Assembly: GCA_947625255.1 (NCBI GenBank)
Contig: CANQNT010000031.1
Coordinates: 1 to 39,842, forward strand
Direction: 5' to 3'
Source: an uncultured Acetatifactor sp.
Lineage (GTDB): Bacteria > Bacillota > Clostridia > Lachnospirales > Lachnospiraceae
Length of the DNA: 39,842 nt
The translations under genes and the position numbers were made by a program. Shown here piece by piece: positions 34,832 to 39,842 of this stretch. Within the stretch, counting starts at the first letter, position 1. The number at the start of each line of letters is the position of its first letter. Below the pieces are notes generated by a model. That model searched no databases and was not told where the DNA came from. It saw nothing but the letters and a program-made list of their open reading frames with translations.

Positions 34832-37003
34832 TTATTTTACAATGGAATTGGTCCTATAAATGAACTTCACCTGATTCTCCTCATTCTCCGCCGCACCGGC
34901 AAAGTTGTTATAGTTGCGAGACACCGTCTTAAGTGCATGAACTCTCTCGATCAGTCCGTCCAGACCTCCATCCACCTCCGCGGCCAATTTCTGAATTCCC
35001 TGTTCGTTAAACTCCGCCAGTCCATCGGAAAGCCGTATGGCGCCGTCCTGAAGCTGTGTGATTCCGTCCACCAGAGCAGGGGTACTGTCTTTCAGAGTCT
35101 GAGTCCCTTCCTGCAGCTGGACGGATCCCGCGTAAAGCGCAGCGGTTCCGGCTTTCAGATCGTCCGTACCCGACTTTAAGGATCCGGCCCCCGCAGCCGC
35201 CTGAGCAACGCCAGAGGTGTAATTCTGTAAACCGGTATAGAACGCGTTGTAGCTATCCAGAGAAGCCTTGAGGGCGGCAATGGTCTTGGCCCCTTCCGCC
35301 GCGGCGGCCAACTGGCTTTGCACTTGGTTGGAACTCATATTTTCCGAAACGGCGCCCTGAATCTGGTCCTCCGTGTTGGAAGCAATCGCACCCTTAACGG
35401 GTTCACTCTGCATCTGCTCGGCGACTTTTGCGGCTACGATCTCCTGAACGGATTGAGAGGCCATTTGTTCGTCCGTCTTTGTCTGAATCATCTGTGCGAT
35501 CTGCTCATTCTGCATCTGCTGGTCTACTGCGGCACTAACAGCGGCCTGCGTATTCTCGTCAATCATGCCGCCCGCCACCGCCGCGTCGAAGCCGGCCTTA
35601 TCCATCTGGAGCGCCGAAGCGATCACTTGCTCCGTAACCGTATCCCGAACAGCCTGCTGAACCTGGGCAGTTACCTGCTCCCTGACTGCCGCCGTTACCT
35701 GTCCGGTCACTTCTTTCTCCACCGCTTTCGTCACCTGCTCCTCAATATAGGAACGCTGGGCTTCCACCGCATCCGTAACAGTGGACAATGCTTCGTTATA
35801 AACGGCATTTGCATCCAAAGACGCCAGGACTCCGTTCAGCACGTCGGCATAACCCTCTACCGTCAGGGCCGGAAGATTCAGACCCGCGGCGGCAAGCTGC
35901 GTATTGGCCGTGGCCAGCAGGGTTTCAAATACCTGTCTGGCGCCGCCGTTCAGAGTATCATTGTTGGCGGTAAGCGTGTTTAATCCGTCATAAAGCTCCG
36001 AGGCTCCGGACTGCAGGGCAGCGGCTCCCGTATCCAGATCTCCGGCGCCCTTTTTCACCGCGTCCGCGCCATCGGCCAGCTGGTCAACTCCCTTCGCCAG
36101 TTCTCCTGACTTCTCCAGCAAAGTGGTAAGACCGTCATAAAGCTGAGAGGAACCGTCCAACAGCTGATCCATCGCGCCGGTCAGTTTCTCCATGGATTCG
36201 CCAAGCTCTCCCACGGAGCCCAGATCCTCCGTATCCAACTCACTAAACCATTCATTGGTCGCTATCGTAATCGTCATGCCAAGTTCAAAATCCCGCACGT
36301 CGGCGGTAATCTCCACATAGTCCGGGAAAGTGACTTTCTCAGAGGAAAGCGCCAGATCCTCCTGAAGTCCCGGGAACGCCATACCTACGACAATGGTGCG
36401 GCTGCCGTCATTGATCAGTTTTCCATTGGATACCTCCACATTGGCGAACATCTGATTGTCCAGCACAACGCCCGTCAGCACCGCAAAGGGAACATAGATG
36501 TTTTCCTCTTTTCCATCAATCTTTACCTTTTCATACCGCCGGTTCGTATAATCAAAACGGATGGTTACCTTGCCGCTCTTGCCCGCAAGAAGCGCAGGCG
36601 TTATCGCTTTGCCGTCCAGCTGATAAGAAACGGTCATATCCACGGGCAGCTCTTTCTCGATCGTTCCCTGATAGTAAACATCCTTGCCCTGGGCATCCCA
36701 AACGTAGGTATTGCCGCTTTCCTGGGTATAACCCTCATCTCCCTTGACGTTTTCCACATCCGACAAATCTGTCTGATCCCGCAGCGTCTGACTGCCGGAA
36801 GTATTTTTCAGCCAATCACTGACAATGATCTTTTCCACGGAACCCTCCGCATCGGAAAGGACATAAACCGTTTCATCCTTTGCCTCCGGCGCCTCGACAT
36901 TTTTCTCTTCTTTTTCCGCGTACGCGGTAGTCGCACTGGCTCCCACCGCAAGCAATACACAAAGAAAAACTGAAATGATTTTTACCGCTGTTTTTTTCAT
37001 CAT
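34832..37003 (-). CDS. Secreted coiled-coil protein, YhgE/Pip-like repeats
   Basis: This 723-residue protein has a signal peptide (about residues 1-29, ending ATTAYA before EK), a beta-rich N-terminal domain (about 30-265) and long helical regions. Heptad-like LxxGxxxL repeats, for example LYDGLTTLLEKSGELAKGVD and LKAGTAALYAGSVQLQEG, at about 270-345 and 600-690 match the X-X-X repeats of YhgE/Pip proteins. The middle (about 400-600) is Gln/Ala/Val-rich helix. It lacks the YhgE membrane domain and has no sorting signal, so it is secreted or held by partners. It directly follows the MMPL transporter gene (30-bp gap) and probably works with it. AAAGGAGG precedes the ATG. Confidence 0.85.
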   Translation of the reverse strand: MMKKTAVKIISVFLCVLLAVGASATTAYAEKEEKNVEAPEAKDETVYVLSDAEGSVEKIIVSDWLKNTSGSQTLRDQTDLSDVENVKGDEGYTQESGNTYVWDAQGKDVYYQGTIEKELPVDMTVSYQLDGKAITPALLAGKSGKVTIRFDYTNRRYEKVKIDGKEENIYVPFAVLTGVVLDNQMFANVEVSNGKLINDGSRTIVVGMAFPGLQEDLALSSEKVTFPDYVEITADVRDFELGMTITIATNEWFSELDTEDLGSVGELGESMEKLTGAMDQLLDGSSQLYDGLTTLLEKSGELAKGVDQLADGADAVKKGAGDLDTGAAALQSGASELYDGLNTLTANNDTLNGGARQVFETLLATANTQLAAAGLNLPALTVEGYADVLNGVLASLDANAVYNEALSTVTDAVEAQRSYIEEQVTKAVEKEVTGQVTAAVREQVTAQVQQAVRDTVTEQVIASALQMDKAGFDAAVAGGMIDENTQAAVSAAVDQQMQNEQIAQMIQTKTDEQMASQSVQEIVAAKVAEQMQSEPVKGAIASNTEDQIQGAVSENMSSNQVQSQLAAAAEGAKTIAALKASLDSYNAFYTGLQNYTSGVAQAAAGAGSLKSGTDDLKAGTAALYAGSVQLQEGTQTLKDSTPALVDGITQLQDGAIRLSDGLAEFNEQGIQKLAAEVDGGLDGLIERVHALKTVSRNYNNFAGAAENEENQVKFIYRTNSIVK

Positions 37004-37033
37004 GGAAAAACCTCCTTTTCTTACTCCTTTTCC

Positions 37034-39142
37034 TTAACAGAAAGACTCCCTTGCGGAGTGGTCCAGTCGTTCCTTGCCAATCCCTCTCATTCCCAGTGTG
37101 GTAATGCGGACGAGTTTGTCGCACAGCAGCAAAAGTGCCGGAAGAATCAGGACCACGCAGATCATACTGATGATCGCGCCTCTCGCCATCAGCATACACA
37201 TGGATCCAATCATATCAATGTCCGAATAAACCGCTACGCCAAAGGTGGCTGCGAAAAGTCCCATGCCGGACACAATGATCGATGGAATAGAGGTGGAAAG
37301 AGCGATTCTGACAGCTTCTTTCTTTTCCTTTCCACCGATTCGCTCCTCCTTATAACGTGTCGTCATCAGGATCGCGTAATCCACGGTAGCCCCCAGCTGG
37401 ATGGTGCTGATACAGATCGGCGCGATAAACGGCAGACTCTGGCCCAGATAATGGGGCAAACCGAGATTGATGAAGATTGCCACCTCAATCACCGCGATCA
37501 GGATAAACGGAAGCGAAATACTCTTTTCCACCAGGGCGATGATCAGGAAAATCGCCACAATGGAAACGGCGTTGACTACCTTAAAATCATGAGAGGTGGT
37601 ATCGATCATATCTTTCATACAAGGTGCTTCTCCGATCAACATCCCGCTCTTGTCATATTTTTTCAGAATTGTATTCAGCGCGTCAATCTGTGCATTCACC
37701 GCGTCGCTGGCTACCTTATATTCCGAGTTAATCAGTAAAAGCTCCCATTTGTCGCTTTTCAGAATCTCTGTGACGGATTCGGGCAAAAATTCCTCAGGCA
37801 CCCTGGATCCTACCACGGATTCCAGTCCCAGAACGTATTTCACACCGTCCACCTGCTCCATCTCGCCGATCATGCCACGGACGGCCTTAGGCGAAAGCCC
37901 CGCGTCCACCAACAGCATATGTGTAGACGCAATATCAAAATCCTCAGACAGCTTGCTGTTGGCAATCACATATTCCATATCTTTCGGCAGACATTCACCC
38001 ATATCGTAGTATACTTCATCATTGGTCTTGCTGTAGCCGTAGTACGCGGGTGGAATCACCAACACGAAAAGCGCGAGGAACACCGGGAAAAACCGTACAA
38101 TGCCTTTTGCAAAGCCATTCATTCCAGGGAGCAGCGATTTGTGCTTTGTTTTCTGCAAAGGTTTGTCAAGAAGCAGAATCAGGGACGGCAGAACCGTTAC
38201 GCTGCCGATCACCCCCAGCAATACGCCCTTGGCCATGACAATCCCCAGATCCCGGCCCATGGTAAAGGACATGAAGCAGAGCGCGATAAATCCGGCAATC
38301 GTCGTGATGGAACTGCCGACAACCGAGGCCAGGGTCTCTCCGATGGCCATCGCCATCGCCTCTTCCCTGCTTTCGTACCGGGTCCTCTGTTCGTTATAGC
38401 TGTGCCAGAGGAAAATGGAATAATCCATGGTCACGGCCAACTGCAGCACCGCCGAAAGCGCCTTGGTGATATAGGAAATCTCTCCCATAAAATAATTGGC
38501 GCCCAGATTGATCAGGATCATCATGCCGATACTGGCCAGGAATACAAACGGCACCAACCAGCCATCCAGAAAAACAAGCATTGCCACGCAGGCAAGCAGA
38601 ACGGCGATTCCCACATAAATGGGCTCTTCCTTTTCACACAAATCCTTTAGATCCGTTACCAGCGCGGACATTCCGGAAAGAAAGCACTGTTTCCCGGCAA
38701 TCTGGCGGATCTGACGGATCGCGTCCATCGTAACATCGGACGAGGTGGAAGTATTAAAGAAAATTGCCATCATTGTGGCATTTTCCGTATTAAATTCCTG
38801 ATAGAGCTGATCCGGCAAAAACTCTATGGGGACGGATAAATCCGCCAGAGAATCATACCAGAGCACTGTGTCCACATGTTCCACCTGTTCTACTTTTTCT
38901 TTCAAAAGCGCTGCATCCCTGGCGGACATATCCTCCACGATCAAGAAAGAAAACGCGCCCTTTCCAAAATCCTCCAACAGCTCGTTTTGGCCGATCACGG
39001 TTTCCATATCCTCCGGCAGATAATTGAGCATATCATAATTGATTCGTGTCCCCATGATCCCAAATATTGAGGGAATCAGAAGCACCAAGGTCACCACGAC
39101 AATCGCGACGCGATATTTCACAACCAATTTTCCAAAACGCAT
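37034..39142 (-). CDS. MMPL/RND superfamily transporter
   Basis: This 702-residue membrane protein has 12 membrane segments in two similar halves, each with a large outer loop after the first segment of the half. Proton-relay type motifs lie in the fourth segment of each half: LAVTMDYSIFLWHSY and LGATVDYAILMTTRYKEE. MMPL proteins move lipids or other hydrophobic molecules outward. The substrate is unknown. It lies 7 bp after the DUF308 gene and 30 bp before the secreted coiled-coil gene. AGGTG precedes the ATG. Confidence 0.93.
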   Translation of the reverse strand: MRFGKLVVKYRVAIVVVTLVLLIPSIFGIMGTRINYDMLNYLPEDMETVIGQNELLEDFGKGAFSFLIVEDMSARDAALLKEKVEQVEHVDTVLWYDSLADLSVPIEFLPDQLYQEFNTENATMMAIFFNTSTSSDVTMDAIRQIRQIAGKQCFLSGMSALVTDLKDLCEKEEPIYVGIAVLLACVAMLVFLDGWLVPFVFLASIGMMILINLGANYFMGEISYITKALSAVLQLAVTMDYSIFLWHSYNEQRTRYESREEAMAMAIGETLASVVGSSITTIAGFIALCFMSFTMGRDLGIVMAKGVLLGVIGSVTVLPSLILLLDKPLQKTKHKSLLPGMNGFAKGIVRFFPVFLALFVLVIPPAYYGYSKTNDEVYYDMGECLPKDMEYVIANSKLSEDFDIASTHMLLVDAGLSPKAVRGMIGEMEQVDGVKYVLGLESVVGSRVPEEFLPESVTEILKSDKWELLLINSEYKVASDAVNAQIDALNTILKKYDKSGMLIGEAPCMKDMIDTTSHDFKVVNAVSIVAIFLIIALVEKSISLPFILIAVIEVAIFINLGLPHYLGQSLPFIAPICISTIQLGATVDYAILMTTRYKEERIGGKEKKEAVRIALSTSIPSIIVSGMGLFAATFGVAVYSDIDMIGSMCMLMARGAIISMICVVLILPALLLLCDKLVRITTLGMRGIGKERLDHSARESFC

Positions 39143-39149
39143 CCCACAT

Positions 39150-39758
39150 TCACCTATCCTTTCCTCCGATTTCGTAATATTCCGACAAAATCACGTCCGG
39201 CTGCTGGTTTTTGATGATCCTCACGGTGCTGATGACCGTGTAGAGGTTTAAAATCCCCTCGCAGAGAAGAGCCAATCCAAGCACAACAGTCAAAATCCTT
39301 GCTCCGATGGCGGATTCAACAATCAGCACCACTCCCACGCCCCCGGTCAAAATCGCCATGACCAGGATAAACCACCAGCTTTTAATGCCAAATTGTTTGG
39401 AATCCAGGGCAATCCGTATTTTGAAAAGCCCGTCGAACAGAATGGCAATGCCAAGCGAAATACAAAGAAAACTCATCAGGTTCCTGGGTCTCCACAACAC
39501 GATCATGCCCAGGATCAGCAGCAGGATTCCAAATTCCAGATCATATTGGAACGCCAGCCTGAACAAGTCTTTGGAAAAGTAACCGACCAGCTTGATGATC
39601 CCGAAGCTCAGCATGGTAATCCCGATTCCAATGCCAATCACGGTTTCAGACACCTCCGGCTCCAGGACAAAAAAGATGCCGACGGCGCAAAGCAAAATCG
39701 ATAGAATAATATATCCGATCTTGGCAATCCTCATGGGTACGACAGAACGCATTTTCAT
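39150..39758 (-). CDS. DUF308/HdeD-like membrane protein
   Basis: This protein of about 202 residues has six membrane segments in short helical hairpins, with the FxLxPxxS-like and LGLALLCEGILNLY-type blocks of the DUF308 (HdeD) family. In enterobacteria HdeD belongs to acid resistance; here the function is unknown. The ATG at 39758 has a weak GGAAA site; a longer frame runs to 39836 near the window edge, but its extra residues overlap a palindrome and are rich in charged residues, so I prefer the shorter start. It opens the operon with MMPL and the secreted coiled-coil gene. Confidence 0.75.
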   Translation of the reverse strand: MKMRSVVPMRIAKIGYIILSILLCAVGIFFVLEPEVSETVIGIGIGITMLSFGIIKLVGYFSKDLFRLAFQYDLEFGILLLILGMIVLWRPRNLMSFLCISLGIAILFDGLFKIRIALDSKQFGIKSWWFILVMAILTGGVGVVLIVESAIGARILTVVLGLALLCEGILNLYTVISTVRIIKNQQPDVILSEYYEIGGKDR

Positions 39759-39767
39759 GATTTCCAA

Positions 39768-39787
39768 GTCGAGTAGACAGTCTCGAC
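39768..39787. repeat. Inverted repeat upstream of the DUF308-MMPL operon
   Basis: GTCGAG and CTCGAC flank an 8-bp centre that itself contains AGAC-A-GTCT. It lies directly before the first gene and could be an operator for a repressor or part of an RNA hairpin masking the ribosome site. The promoter lies outside the window. Confidence 0.45.
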
Positions 39788-39842
39788 ACTCCTTTCTCAA
39801 TTTTATTTTGTGAAAGGCTTGCCTACTGCCCCTCACGGAACC

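Overview
The window looks like chromosomal DNA from a Gram-positive Clostridia-type bacterium, most likely Lachnospiraceae. The reasons are strong AGGAG ribosome binding sites; promoters of TTGACA-17-TATAAT type; an asparagine-type T-box ahead of an archaeal-type AspRS with GatCAB; LL-diaminopimelate aminotransferase (DapL); an ANTAR regulator beside glnA; a PurO-type IMP cyclohydrolase; and members of DUF6062 and DUF6106. Species cannot be named. No phage, transposon, integron or CRISPR was seen, so this is ordinary core and envelope chromosome with several unusual pieces.

Layout. Positions 1-7.8 kb, all on the minus strand, hold envelope genes: a cpsB-cpsC-cpsD tyrosine phosphatase, chain-length and tyrosine-kinase set with its own promoter and terminator, an M19 dipeptidase, a uracil permease, and an SGNH hydrolase/MBOAT acyltransferase pair. 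From 8 to 11.8 kb are a DUF6062 protein with a duplicated Cys/His motif, a TetR regulator, a membrane-anchored LEA-like repeat protein and a MocR/GabR regulator. From 11.9 to 19.1 kb come glnS, a fused PurO-AICAR transformylase gene, guaB with a long structured leader, a DUF6106 protein and a single-pass exported protein. From 19.2 to 24.3 kb is aspS-gatC-gatA-gatB behind a T-box. From 24.3 to 28.6 kb is glnA-ANTAR-dapF-dapL behind a leader terminator. From 28.7 to 34.6 kb are an FMN-binding-like lipid-anchored or membrane protein, tRNA-Ala(CGC), a GT-C-like membrane protein and a UvrD/PcrA helicase with an added C-terminal Cys-rich domain. From 34.8 kb to the end is a DUF308-MMPL-secreted coiled-coil operon.

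How the genes work together. The aspS/gatCAB operon makes Asn-tRNA by transamidation. Because a separate glutaminyl-tRNA synthetase is encoded nearby, GatCAB is probably needed mainly for asparagine. Its T-box carries GAAC in the likely specifier loop, so it can read AAC (Asn) and overlapping GAA (Glu). The glnA leader contains an intrinsic terminator whose 5' arm can instead form a hexaloop hairpin with A1 and G4, the signature of ANTAR RNA targets, and the gene just downstream of glnA encodes an ANTAR protein whose receiver-like domain lacks an obvious phospho-acceptor. This suggests an autoregulated antitermination loop for nitrogen assimilation that also carries diaminopimelate synthesis. 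The last two steps of IMP synthesis sit on one polypeptide next to guaB.

Almost every gene is on the minus strand. The four plus-strand genes are small proteins of unknown function, each isolated by hairpin terminators.
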